The translations under genes were made by a program, and so were the position numbers. Source: a virus. From it: a DNA stretch of 64,000 bases. Within the stretch, counting starts at the first letter, position 1. The number at the start of each line of letters is the position of its first letter. The stretch is from positions 57,519 through 121,518 of the IMG/VR virus record IMGVR_UViG_3300025132_000022; one strand, 5' to 3'. The notes below the pieces were generated by a model. It was not told the DNA's origin. It worked only from the letters and a program-made list of their open reading frames with translations, and did not search any database. Below, piece by piece: positions 7,118-14,581 of the stretch.

Positions 7118-8944
7118 TTAGCTAGTCGCACCTGCTTCGCCAGTGAGACCTCTCACGATAACAAGACCATACATATCTGGTCTAACCATCTTCTTAGCGT
7201 AACGGGTCATAACACCCTTACGTGGTACGAAATCTTCCGTACCGAAAATGGTAGGCGTTACCTGCAATGGTACGTATGGAGCGTATACGAAACCGCTCTC
7301 AAGGAAAGAATTTCCTCTACGACCTACAAGAAGGATGTTCCTTGGGAAGTATGGATCTACCATAACGTCAAACTTCTTGCTGAGTGATCCTGTCTTAACA
7401 GCACCGATGTCACCACGGTCAGCGTCTGCCGTAACAGAAGCGCGGAAACCGCTTGTGAACTCAAGGATGTTAGCAACCTCTGGTGAACAAACAACAAAGT
7501 TTGCACCACCGCGAAGTGTCTTTCTGTGGATCTGAGCACTTACGTCATTGATTGTCTCAATGAGAGTCTCATACCACTCGCTAACGGTACCAGTGAAGTC
7601 TGGCGCTGCCGAAGAAGCACCAATCTCTGCACCAGCGGAGTTAACGAAAAGACCTGGAGCGCGTGACCAGTAACGAGTACCAGCCTTAGCACCTTGGATA
7701 AGGTCACCAAGAATTTCTTGGTCGATTTCAAGAGCAATTTGCTCTGAAAGAATACCAGTTAACTCGACCTCTGCGTCCAAGTTGTGATAAGCATTGAGGT
7801 CCTGACCTAACTCAGGGGTCCACTTCGCCTTCAACTTCTTGGTCTGAGCGGTAACAGCAATACTGTCTACCTTGATGTCGATCTCTGCGATTCTTGAATC
7901 CTTTCCAAGTGAAGATCTGTTAGCGTTACCGTCAGCAGCGCCTTCCAATGGGAAGTCACTAGCAACAACAGCACCAAGACCACTTGGAGAACCTGCTGCG
8001 CCAAAACTATCATTCAAAGGATAGTTAGCGACACCGATTTGATCCTTGCCAGCGCCTGCTTCAAGAGCAGTGCCTTCGAAGTCAATCGAAGCGGCAGCGG
8101 TATCAACAAGAACGATACGAATCGTAGTGCTATCAACCTTCTGCGTCAAACGACGAACATGCTTTGTCGTTGTTCTGAAGTCGTCTACACCGCCGATGTT
8201 GTCGTCAAAACCACGGATCTTGCCCGCAGCAACCTGCAACTCAATTGCATTAAGCGCGTCTTCATTAAGGTTTGAGAGTGAATCAAAATCACAATCTAAA
8301 ACCTGGACCTTGTACGTTGTGTTTGCAAGAAGATCTGCGTCATATCTTACCAACTTCTTCTCAGCGTCATCAAGAGCAGATACCAACTTACCACCTGCGG
8401 CAAGTTGAATGGTCAGAATACCAAGACCTGCAGTATCCGCAGCATCGACAGAACCAGTTGCGTGCGTGTAACCAGTACCAAGGTCATAAAAACCACCAGC
8501 ACCGTCTTGGGTAAGATCCTCATCAAGGTTAACACCATTGATCAAGTTACGACCTACGACGTTACCACCATAGATTGACTCACCAGCGGTCATACCCGCA
8601 ACATTGTCACTGTGGACAAAATCCAAGAAGAAGATAAGTCCACTTGGAAGACTCATAGGCTGAACGCTTACGAGTTCGTTTGCAATCAATCCACCGAATA
8701 CACGACGGACGATTGGGAAAGCAACTGATGCGAAACCTTCGACATCACCTGCAGACATTGAGGATGCTTCACGGAGAAGCTCCTTTGCTTGGTTCTCAAG
8801 GAGAACCGCCATACCATTTTTCTGAGAATCGTTCGTAATACCCTCTAAAAGACCAGTCTTTTCCCACTTTTCAAGAAGTGCTTGACCTTCCTTAGAGACG
8901 TCACGTCGAACAATACCTTCAGTTAATTTTTCTAATACAGACAT
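7118..8944 (-). CDS. 23: Major capsid protein, gp23-like
   Basis: This 608-residue protein matches T4 gp23 in order. An N-terminal helical propeptide region is followed by a VQPMSLPSGLIFFLD segment near residue 95 (T4: VQPMNSPTG). A LKAKWTPELGQDLNAYHNLD block near residue 370 leads into SEQIALEIDQEIL (T4: LKAKYSIELAQDL and LEINREVV). Late in the protein come GGANFVVCSPEVANIL, FDVMVDPYFPRNILLVG and FVYAPYVPLQ. It is larger than T4 gp23 (521), mainly through an extra beta-type region between about residues 150 and 345. T4-type capsid proteins lose their N-terminal part to the gp21 protease, which is encoded upstream. The start at 8944 has AGGAGG in good position, and a terminator follows the stop. 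It forms the icosahedral shell. Confidence 0.95.
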   Translation of the reverse strand: MSVLEKLTEGIVRRDVSKEGQALLEKWEKTGLLEGITNDSQKNGMAVLLENQAKELLREASSMSAGDVEGFASVAFPIVRRVFGGLIANELVSVQPMSLPSGLIFFLDFVHSDNVAGMTAGESIYGGNVVGRNLINGVNLDEDLTQDGAGGFYDLGTGYTHATGSVDAADTAGLGILTIQLAAGGKLVSALDDAEKKLVRYDADLLANTTYKVQVLDCDFDSLSNLNEDALNAIELQVAAGKIRGFDDNIGGVDDFRTTTKHVRRLTQKVDSTTIRIVLVDTAAASIDFEGTALEAGAGKDQIGVANYPLNDSFGAAGSPSGLGAVVASDFPLEGAADGNANRSSLGKDSRIAEIDIKVDSIAVTAQTKKLKAKWTPELGQDLNAYHNLDAEVELTGILSEQIALEIDQEILGDLIQGAKAGTRYWSRAPGLFVNSAGAEIGASSAAPDFTGTVSEWYETLIETINDVSAQIHRKTLRGGANFVVCSPEVANILEFTSGFRASVTADADRGDIGAVKTGSLSKKFDVMVDPYFPRNILLVGRRGNSFLESGFVYAPYVPLQVTPTIFGTEDFVPRKGVMTRYAKKMVRPDMYGLVIVRGLTGEAGATS

Positions 8945-8964
8945 TGTATTGTAACCTCCTAATA

Positions 8965-10038
8965 TTAATTTCTGTTTTTAATTCCAGCTAATCGCTGCAT
9001 TCTGTCAGCAAAAATATCTGCTGACGTGGTCTTTTTCTCTTCACGAGATCGGACCAATAAGCTAGATCTTCTATTAACTGCTTCACTCAGTGATTCTGGA
9101 CTTTTTTCTTGTTGTTTAGTCTCCACTGTGTTTTGAAGGGTCTCATAGATAACCTTTGCTTGTTTTGCATCTTCGGCCTTAGCGATTGCTTCAACAATAC
9201 TCTTTTTCTGTCGCTCATTCAGGGAGCCACAATCCAAAGTCCGATTGATATAAAGTAACTTTGCGTTTGATGTATTAACAGCATCAAACTTTTCTTTCAA
9301 TTGTACAATAGCAGATTTGTGAGCATCTAACTCACCTCCTAAAGTTTTATTCTCATTAACTAAATTTTCATTCTGTTTATTAAGGTTGTTGTTGGATTCT
9401 TCTAGTTTAGCAAGTGCAGATCTTAATGCTTCTGTTTCTTCCTTAACTTCATCGTCCTGCATTCTCGCGAGTTCCATCTCGACTGCATGATCCACCTCTT
9501 CATTAGAGACTCCCATCCATCCACGCTTTTGTGGTTTCATGTCAACTTTAAGGGATTCCATAATTTCGTCAACAAAGATCTCTTCCAACTCTTCTTCTAG
9601 TTGGGTGAGAGTCTCAGTTGCCAAAGATTCAGCGTCTGCGGATGCGCCAATCTCGTCAGACATTCCTGCCGCGAGATCGTCATGATCCTGCTTATCTGCC
9701 TGGAGCGAGTCCGAAGCAGAAATCCCCTCCTCCTCTTCAATTTCTTTAATTCTTTTCTCAATTGCGTCGAGGTCCAGTTCGACCTGACCGCTTTCTGATG
9801 CTGGGATGTCATCCATCTTCTCTTCATCAGAGACGTCTGCAGTAGACTGCTCGCCGTCGTCGTCTGTGGGTTCTTCCATGCCTAGATCCAAACTATCCTC
9901 ATCCTGTTCCAGTAAAACGGAAACAGCATCCTTAATCTGATCTGAGTACTTTTCAATAACCATTTGCTCTGCATTTTTAAGAGCGGCGTCTTTAAGCGCC
10001 TTTGCGTCAATAATTGCTTGTTCTAGAAGTGATGACAT
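8965..10038 (-). CDS. 22: Prohead core scaffold, gp22-like
   Basis: This 357-residue protein is very acidic in its first half (DSLDLGMEEPTDDDGE and similar). It forms a long coiled coil in the second half (EETEALRSALAKLEESNNNL and onward). It directly precedes the capsid gene, as gp22 precedes gp23 in T4. Prohead core proteins of this class fill the procapsid, template its shape and are digested by the gp21 protease. Sequence identity with T4 gp22 is low even in known phages, so the call rests on position, length, charge and coiled-coil character. The start at 10038 has AAGGGG. A CTATTTA motif lies 34 bases upstream, suggesting its own promoter for a scaffold-capsid transcript. Confidence 0.75.
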   Translation of the reverse strand: MSSLLEQAIIDAKALKDAALKNAEQMVIEKYSDQIKDAVSVLLEQDEDSLDLGMEEPTDDDGEQSTADVSDEEKMDDIPASESGQVELDLDAIEKRIKEIEEEEGISASDSLQADKQDHDDLAAGMSDEIGASADAESLATETLTQLEEELEEIFVDEIMESLKVDMKPQKRGWMGVSNEEVDHAVEMELARMQDDEVKEETEALRSALAKLEESNNNLNKQNENLVNENKTLGGELDAHKSAIVQLKEKFDAVNTSNAKLLYINRTLDCGSLNERQKKSIVEAIAKAEDAKQAKVIYETLQNTVETKQQEKSPESLSEAVNRRSSLLVRSREEKKTTSADIFADRMQRLAGIKNRN

Positions 10039-10071
10039 AATTTACCCCTTATATAAAAATATGTTCAATAA

Positions 10072-10078
10072 TAAATAG
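10072..10078 (-). promoter_or_regulatory. CTATTTA motif, putative late promoter element
   Basis: The coding strand reads CACTATTTATTA in the 98-base gap before the scaffold gene, 34 bases from the start codon. A perfect 8-bp inverted repeat lies just upstream of it. This is a strong candidate because the following scaffold-capsid pair must be made in large amounts. Confidence 0.45.
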
Positions 10079-10081
10079 TGA

Positions 10082-10100
10082 AGGTGTTTTGTAAACACCT
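10082..10100 (-). other. Perfect 8-bp hairpin in the scaffold leader
   Basis: AGGTGTTT and AAACACCT are exact complements separated by three bases. No T run follows on the coding strand, so it is not a standard terminator. It sits four bases upstream of the CTATTTA motif and could be an operator-like or RNA-processing element. A second near-palindrome (CCACATTGTGG) lies at 10114-10124. The 98-base gap otherwise holds only a TATAAT-like string. Confidence 0.5.
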
Positions 10101-10136
10101 GAAATTTATTATACCACATTGTGGGTGTAGTTTTGT

Positions 10137-11114
10137 TTATTGTTGAGGATTAGTTCTCAAAGAGAAAAGTCCAGGAACCGTCATTCTTTTTTGGGCCCAG
10201 GGAAGGTCATGTCTAATAAGGGATTTCAAACCACTGGATGCGACTCGCGTTATCGAACCGTTCACCGTGGTGAAGTGATTATCCAGACCCGAATAGTCTT
10301 TGATCTGACCTCCAGCAGGATCATCGTCACACTTGTAATACCCAACGAGATCAGTGCCCTTGGCAAGGGTTCTATAATTCTGATGTATGCGGCCGCCATT
10401 GTATATATTTGTTACATCAGCATCGGTGAAGGCGGAACCTCCAGTGGTGCCGACCCCAACGAGTTCGGCGGAAGAATGGTTATAAAACAAAAAGTTTGAC
10501 AGTTTCGCCTTTATATGTTGATGGTTGTCGGTGCTGAGATTGCCTAAATACTGGCTGGCGTTCATTATGCCGAGGTTGGTGTAGGCGTCGTTTGGAGATA
10601 CAACAGCAGATCCCCAGGTTGATCCGTTTTTGTAAAACTGGACCTTTTCAGTATTATTGTTATCTGCTGTCTCAGGTGTGTAAGCCATCACAACGTGCAC
10701 CCAGTTACCCTCTTCATCTTCAAAAAAATCCTTACCGCCCACTTGGGTGGTGATAAATTGATTCGACTCGTTGACATCTTCATCACGCATGGATATTCCG
10801 AGTGTCTCGTTTCGGTACCACACATGAAGAGGATACCAAGAATTCCAAATAAACCTGTAAGTAGAATCGCTTGCTACATTGAGATTAATCCAAAAAGCAA
10901 TGGTAAATGGGTGATCTGTATCGTGTGCCAATGAGGATATTTCAAAATCATTTTGATCTGAGGATCTGGAAGCGTAAGTGGTATTAGTGCCACCAAAATT
11001 GAGTGCAGTTGGGTCTTCCACCTTTTCTATGAAGGTCTTCGTGCCTGGGTCCTCATTAACCTCGCGCTGATTGTCAACCACAAAATCAGGTCTTATGGTG
11101 TGTTGTCTTTTCAT
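10137..11114 (-). CDS. LamG/concanavalin-like virion protein
   Basis: The ATG chosen at 11114 gives 325 residues (MKRQHTIRPDF) and starts two bases after the stop of the gene before. A longer in-frame ATG at 11144 would overlap that gene and has no better ribosome site. The body has LamG/concanavalin jellyroll signatures: FTIAFWINL near residue 80, GNWVHVVMAYTPE in the middle, VQFYKNGSTWGSAVV, and a final part with DLVGYYKCDDDP and IKDYSGLDNH. Domains like this bind glycans or form virion appendages. The gene sits between head proteins (protease side) and the scaffold, so it may decorate the capsid and not the tail. The location is the main evidence for that, and it is weak. Confidence 0.7.
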   Translation of the reverse strand: MKRQHTIRPDFVVDNQREVNEDPGTKTFIEKVEDPTALNFGGTNTTYASRSSDQNDFEISSLAHDTDHPFTIAFWINLNVASDSTYRFIWNSWYPLHVWYRNETLGISMRDEDVNESNQFITTQVGGKDFFEDEEGNWVHVVMAYTPETADNNNTEKVQFYKNGSTWGSAVVSPNDAYTNLGIMNASQYLGNLSTDNHQHIKAKLSNFLFYNHSSAELVGVGTTGGSAFTDADVTNIYNGGRIHQNYRTLAKGTDLVGYYKCDDDPAGGQIKDYSGLDNHFTTVNGSITRVASSGLKSLIRHDLPWAQKRMTVPGLFSLRTNPQQ

Positions 11115-11116
11115 GA

Positions 11117-11548
11117 TTAGAAAGTAGAGGCAGCGGCGTAGCATCTAACATCCGCTGTTGTTCCAACAAACGCTACTCTATCTACTCCTGCAATCTCAAA
11201 AGTAACCAGTTCTCGACTTGCTGCGGTGTGAGTGTTTTCAGCAGCGCCAGTGTCAGGTGCTGTTACCGTTAGTGCAGTAGATGCATCTCCTATCTTCGTA
11301 AGAGGTGCCCACTTTTGAAACGCATGATTGTATCCATATAAAGTAACAGTTAGTCCAGCACCAACATTCTTGTCTGTCACAAGAACATGAAGAAATCTTT
11401 GGTTCTCTGTTGCGTAACCGTCCGTAACAGCATCCAATGTTGCTACCAACACTACATCAACTTCACCGCCCTGTACTCCTGATAGACTTTTGGGACCTCT
11501 TGTTCTGCCCCAACTTCTGTGTGTATGAAATCCCGATGTTATGCTCAT
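11117..11548 (-). CDS. Hypothetical beta-rich protein of the head block
   Basis: This 143-residue protein is not recognised. A short basic N-terminus (HTHRSWGRTRGPKSL) is followed by beta-type strands (VDVVLVATLDAV, RFLHVLVTDKNV, LTVTLYGYNHAF) and a Thr/Ala-rich region. It ends with a strand pair (RVAFVGTTADVRCYAAA). No enzyme motif is seen. The profile suits a small decoration or structural protein, and the surrounding genes are head genes. Its start at 11548 has TGGAGAT at good spacing. Confidence 0.6.
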   Translation of the reverse strand: MSITSGFHTHRSWGRTRGPKSLSGVQGGEVDVVLVATLDAVTDGYATENQRFLHVLVTDKNVGAGLTVTLYGYNHAFQKWAPLTKIGDASTALTVTAPDTGAAENTHTAASRELVTFEIAGVDRVAFVGTTADVRCYAAASTF

Positions 11549-11573
11549 TTTAAATCTCCATAATTAAATATAT

Positions 11574-11798
11574 TTAGTCTTTAAACTTTTCATTAAACTT
11601 TCTTGTTGATTCTTGAGAAAGTTTCTTCTTTCTCTCCTTCTTCAACTTTCTAACTTCAGACTTTGGGGTGAATTGCATTCGTTTTCTCACCTTATCGATC
11701 AGTCCTTCCTTTTTTGTTTTCTTTACGAATCTTCTGATCATTCTCATCTGATCTTCGTTATGTCTTGGTTTTACATCAAAATTAACTGCTTTAGCCAT
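11574..11798 (-). CDS. bS21-like ribosomal protein homologue
   Basis: This 74-residue, very basic protein fits bacterial ribosomal protein bS21 in length (E. coli 71) and key positions. After a short N-terminus it has an acidic-start helix then the RRF signature (E. coli LRRFKRS; here IRRFVKKT). A K-x-G turn (KKEGLID) follows, then VRKRMQF, a Pro residue, SEVRKLKKERKKK, and a Lys-rich tail. bS21 sits on the 30S subunit near the anti-Shine-Dalgarno and affects mRNA initiation. Homologues encoded by phages are known in marine and giant phages. The gene has AAAGGAT at good spacing. It lies inside the head block, between a conserved 138-residue protein and a beta-rich protein. Confidence 0.8.
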   Translation of the reverse strand: MAKAVNFDVKPRHNEDQMRMIRRFVKKTKKEGLIDKVRKRMQFTPKSEVRKLKKERKKKLSQESTRKFNEKFKD

Positions 11799-11808
11799 TA
11801 TAAATCCT

Positions 11809-12225
11809 TTATTTTAGTGCGTCCCACTTGCCGCCAAAGGCACCAAGTAGTCCGTCGATATCAACACCCTTGTCATTAGGGTCTATGTTTGCAAGAGGCG
11901 AATGAGATGGTGTTGCGTTTGGAGATCCTGCACTTGATAGTGGAGCAGTGCCCTCAAATATGTCTACGCCGCCATAGGCATCTTTCCCAATCGCTGAAAG
12001 TATTTTACTTTTTGACTCCTGCAATCTTCTTGAAACCTTTTCAGTATCTCTTTTTGGCGAAACGGACTCTTGCTTCTTTTGCTCTACAATCGGTTGTCCC
12101 ATTCCAGATACGATCTCTGCGACCAGAGTGGATAGGACCCCCTCTTCAAATATCGCTTCTTTTATACACTCCATAACAAGTGGTTTTAAAACTTTTTTCA
12201 ATTTATTCAATTCTTGTTCTTTCAT
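11809..12225 (-). CDS. Conserved hypothetical protein next to the prohead protease
   Basis: This 138-residue protein has an N-terminal amphipathic helix (KEQELNKLKKVLKPLVMECIK) and a VAEIVSGMGQP turn. A charged middle (QESKSKILSAIG) follows, then a flexible Gly/Ser/Pro end and a final GGKWDALK. A similar N-terminal motif is recalled in marine T4-type phages without a known role. It overlaps the protease gene by four bases and uses GAGGAC. By position it may belong to the prohead core, where T4 keeps small proteins gp67 and gp68, but identity is not shown. Confidence 0.6.
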   Translation of the reverse strand: MKEQELNKLKKVLKPLVMECIKEAIFEEGVLSTLVAEIVSGMGQPIVEQKKQESVSPKRDTEKVSRRLQESKSKILSAIGKDAYGGVDIFEGTAPLSSAGSPNATPSHSPLANIDPNDKGVDIDGLLGAFGGKWDALK

Positions 12226-12827
12226 TTCGTCCTCAATACGTTGTTCATTAATCTATTGATCTTGTCTTCCTTGGATAGTGGTCTCGACATGTCCCTAGAT
12301 TCATGCACCTGAGACATTATTGCACCTGGGGTAGATGGGTCTGAAACCATATCAAAACAAATCAGTTGAAAATCGTCTTCTACCAAGGTAACTCCGTTGT
12401 TTTCTGTCACAGAACCCATACCTCTAGAGGAAATACCGCATGGTACGCCTGCCTGTACAAGATTCTTGAGTATATTTCCAGAAGGCGTAGGCAACACCTC
12501 TATCTTGCCCATCACTTTTTGCCCGTCCATCCATATTTCAGTCACAAGGTGTGATGCGTTTTGCAAGTTAATGACAGATGACTCGGGATGATCAAGTTCC
12601 CCAAGTGCTCGGCGCTGCTCTACCAACTTAGCATAACGGCCAACCTCTCTCTCCAAAAGAGCGTGAGGGTAAACTCTGCCATTTGCGTTCTTTGTCTCAG
12701 ACATTTGCATTACACCAGTTAGGATAGTCACTTTTCCTTCAGCGACTCTCCTCTTCTCATCTTCAGTGAGCAGGTCCTGGCAAACGCCACCGTCACACAA
12801 CTCAAAATATTCTCTCAATAGTTTCAT
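12222..12827 (-). CDS. 21: Prohead core protease, gp21-like
   Basis: The chosen start is the ATG at 12827 (201 residues, MKLLREYFELCDGG), which has GAGG six bases upstream. An in-frame TTG four codons earlier is a poorer start. The family is the T4 gp21-type serine protease of prohead maturation. It digests scaffold and trims capsid and other head proteins inside the procapsid. Two motifs hold the expected catalytic residues: GELDHP (His about 80) and GISSRG (Ser about 133-134), with DDFQLICFDMVSDPS nearby. The length agrees with T4 gp21 (212). It stands between a small membrane-protein gene and a conserved protein. A hairpin sits just before its ribosome site, perhaps affecting translation. 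Confidence 0.93.
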   Translation of the reverse strand: MKLLREYFELCDGGVCQDLLTEDEKRRVAEGKVTILTGVMQMSETKNANGRVYPHALLEREVGRYAKLVEQRRALGELDHPESSVINLQNASHLVTEIWMDGQKVMGKIEVLPTPSGNILKNLVQAGVPCGISSRGMGSVTENNGVTLVEDDFQLICFDMVSDPSTPGAIMSQVHESRDMSRPLSKEDKINRLMNNVLRTK

Positions 12828-12840
12828 AATATTCCTCAAT

Positions 12841-12855
12841 GCGGGGGTAACCCGC
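12841..12855 (-). other. GC-rich hairpin before the gp21 ribosome site
   Basis: GCGGG and CCCGC pair across a five-base loop (GTTAC/GGTAA). It ends about four bases before the GAGG of the protease gene and follows the stop of a 16-codon micro-ORF. No T run follows, so it is not a simple terminator. It could modulate translation of the protease. Confidence 0.5.
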
Positions 12856-12860
12856 GTCAG

Positions 12861-12911
12861 TTACTTGCCACTGCAGCAGCGTCTAACTCTTTGTAACATC
12901 CAGCGCTTCAT
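12861..12911 (-). CDS. Micro-ORF of 16 codons, basic peptide
   Basis: An ATG at 12911 overlaps the TGA of the membrane-protein gene (ATGA), with GAGGAG five bases upstream, which is an excellent ribosome site. The frame codes MKRWMLQRVRRCCSGK then TAA. The peptide has net positive charge and a CC pair. The overlap and ribosome site indicate that it is translated, coupled to the gene before. Function is unknown: it could be a leader regulating the protease downstream, or a tiny head or membrane peptide. The gap to gp21 otherwise contains only a hairpin. Confidence 0.55.
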   Translation of the reverse strand: MKRWMLQRVRRCCSGK

Positions 12912-13213
12912 GACTTCTCCTCATAGTTATGCCTTATATTGAACCCGTAATCGTTAACAAGCATGCTTCCAAAGTAACACACAATTGACGAATAACATCC
13001 CAACACAAAGGCGGTGACCAAAGATTGGTCAAAAGTAAATAGTTCTGTAAACGGACTTAACGCCCACAAAATAATGCCTGTCCAAAACCCTGTGCACATC
13101 GGACAGGATAGAAGTTTTCCCATCCACCCCTGAGTGGGGCGGATTCTATCAAATATACTTCCGTAAATGATTATTTGTGTCATGCCGATGCAGGCAATCG
13201 TATAGGTGAGCAT
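12908..13213 (-). CDS. Small multi-span membrane protein with SCPMCTGFWTG motif
   Basis: This 101-residue protein has three likely membrane segments: residues 2-18 (TIACIGMTQIIIYGSIF), 40-55 (CTGFWTGIILWALSP) and 65-85 (LVTAFVLGCYSSIVCYFGSM). The motif LLSCPMCTGFWTG resembles the conserved core of DUF1360-type membrane proteins, which carry CPxCxxFW. Their function is unknown. The protein could be holin-like, but a holin-type gene is present elsewhere, and this one lies next to the prohead protease, where a membrane role is odd. The start at 13213 shares a base with the end of the gene before it. Ribosome site TGGAGAG. Confidence 0.7.
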   Translation of the reverse strand: MLTYTIACIGMTQIIIYGSIFDRIRPTQGWMGKLLSCPMCTGFWTGIILWALSPFTELFTFDQSLVTAFVLGCYSSIVCYFGSMLVNDYGFNIRHNYEEKS

Positions 13214-13776
13214 TATCTCTCCATTATCTCTCTCAAGATAGAATACATGTACTGATACCCGTACGGTCTAACCTGATGATCTAGAGAACCCTTCTTGTTG
13301 GTATGTGGAACTTCCCCCAATTCTGTGCTGTCCACCTCTTCGGGGTCTAGGAAGAAATTTTGTAAAGTGTCCTTGTACAACTCGCGAGACTTCATGTTTG
13401 GTTCATCTTCTTTTAGAAAATTAAATATTTCCAAAAGTGTAAGTTGAAAAGATGATATGTCTTCGGATGCAGATTCCATTATCTGCCCTTCCAGTGAAGA
13501 ATGTACTGAACCTGATTTTATTGACCCCCTATCAATGATGCCTACCTTTGACAGTTTTGTTAACAATTCATCTTGCGTATAGTAAGTCTCTTCGGAAACA
13601 CTGTCTTTTGGGAACGTAGATACCCTACTTTTCTCCTTTGAAACAACAATGTCGATCAAGTCATGGTCAAATATCATCAAATCTCCATTGAGTGTTTTTC
13701 TCGCCTCTTGGAAAAAAATCTGTTTTGTAACAGGTTCCTGATCTTTAGCGCCTCGAATGATGTTGATTTTAAGCAT
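13213..13776 (-). CDS. Conserved hypothetical protein of the head block
   Basis: This 187-residue protein has a hydrophilic N-terminus (MLKINIIRGAKDQEPV), an FFQEARKTLNGDLMIFDHDLIDIV block and a charged middle. Its C-terminus is helical (FNFLKEDEPNMKSRELYKD) with a final YQYMYSILREIMER helix. No enzyme motif is visible. It lies between the portal-proximal 270-residue protein, which it overlaps by eight bases, and a membrane protein. A head-assembly role is suggested only by position. Confidence 0.55.
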   Translation of the reverse strand: MLKINIIRGAKDQEPVTKQIFFQEARKTLNGDLMIFDHDLIDIVVSKEKSRVSTFPKDSVSEETYYTQDELLTKLSKVGIIDRGSIKSGSVHSSLEGQIMESASEDISSFQLTLLEIFNFLKEDEPNMKSRELYKDTLQNFFLDPEEVDSTELGEVPHTNKKGSLDHQVRPYGYQYMYSILREIMER

Positions 13777-14581
13777 TTTCCATTTCCTCGACCAACCCCT
13801 GTATCATCAGGACCTCAGATACTAAATTGTCGTCAACTTCCTTGTCACTATATGATTCTAATTTTAACATAATGTCGTCATATTTCGTCTTCAGGTCTTC
13901 GCCCTGAAGGAGATCACTGTTTTCGAAACTTCTCAACTTTGTCTTCAATTCTGACACCTGGTCGTTTAAATACACCTTAAGTCCCAAAGAGTTGTCTGAA
14001 AAGGACGCGATGTAATTCGTCAGTAGTTCTCTTTGATTATCTGGCAAGGATGCGTATTTTTTATTAAAACTTTCAACAAATGTCCTGTAGGTCAGGTTAT
14101 CAATGTGTGTTTTAGAGTCTGAGTCCTCCTCAACGGTCAGAGATTCGACAATCTTCTGTTCCAGGAGCATCTTTTCCTTTATTGAGGTTTTATCGTTAAA
14201 AATATTATAAACAGTTGCGAGGTTCTTGTAGTTTGGGACAAAATTGCCGAACACCTGAGATGATAAATTGTAATTAATTTCCTTAATTAATTTATTCTGA
14301 CTTGTAAAAATGTCTTGTCTGTCAAGAGATGCATATCTCTGCTTTGCCTCAGTTAGTATAAACTTCGCTGTCTCCTTTGTTAAGTTCTTGGATTCCAGGA
14401 TTTCTTTGTATATTTTCAATTCCCTATTTAAAACACCGCTCTTTGAAAAATGCTCTTTAATGATGTCTCTAACAACGGTCTGTCTTGCAGTGTTCTTTTT
14501 AACGACAGACTTAACATACTCTCTCGTAAGTGCTTCAAATAAGAAAGCGGTATTTCTCTTTTTGTTGTGTTTTAGTCTCAT
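13769..14581 (-). CDS. Conserved helical protein downstream of the portal
   Basis: This 270-residue protein is largely helical with many Lys, Glu, Leu and Asn residues. It begins MRLKHNKKRNTAFLFEALTRE, an N-terminus recalled from several marine T4-type phages without a known role. Coiled-coil-like stretches occupy residues about 90-130 and 205-260. By place (portal, then this gene, with the protease further down) it corresponds to the T4 gp67/gp68 prohead-core zone, although it is longer. It overlaps the portal by four bases and the next gene by eight. AGGGAAA is the ribosome site. Confidence 0.6.
   Translation of the reverse strand: MRLKHNKKRNTAFLFEALTREYVKSVVKKNTARQTVVRDIIKEHFSKSGVLNRELKIYKEILESKNLTKETAKFILTEAKQRYASLDRQDIFTSQNKLIKEINYNLSSQVFGNFVPNYKNLATVYNIFNDKTSIKEKMLLEQKIVESLTVEEDSDSKTHIDNLTYRTFVESFNKKYASLPDNQRELLTNYIASFSDNSLGLKVYLNDQVSELKTKLRSFENSDLLQGEDLKTKYDDIMLKLESYSDKEVDDNLVSEVLMIQGLVEEMENA

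Noticed and set aside
10041-10136. 25-codon open frame (MWYNKFQVF...) in the gap before the scaffold gene
   Set aside because: It has no ribosome site and the gap is better explained by hairpins and a promoter-like motif.
13036-13042. CTATTTA copy inside the small membrane protein gene
   Set aside because: It is within coding sequence and more than 120 bases from the next start, so it was not counted as a promoter candidate.
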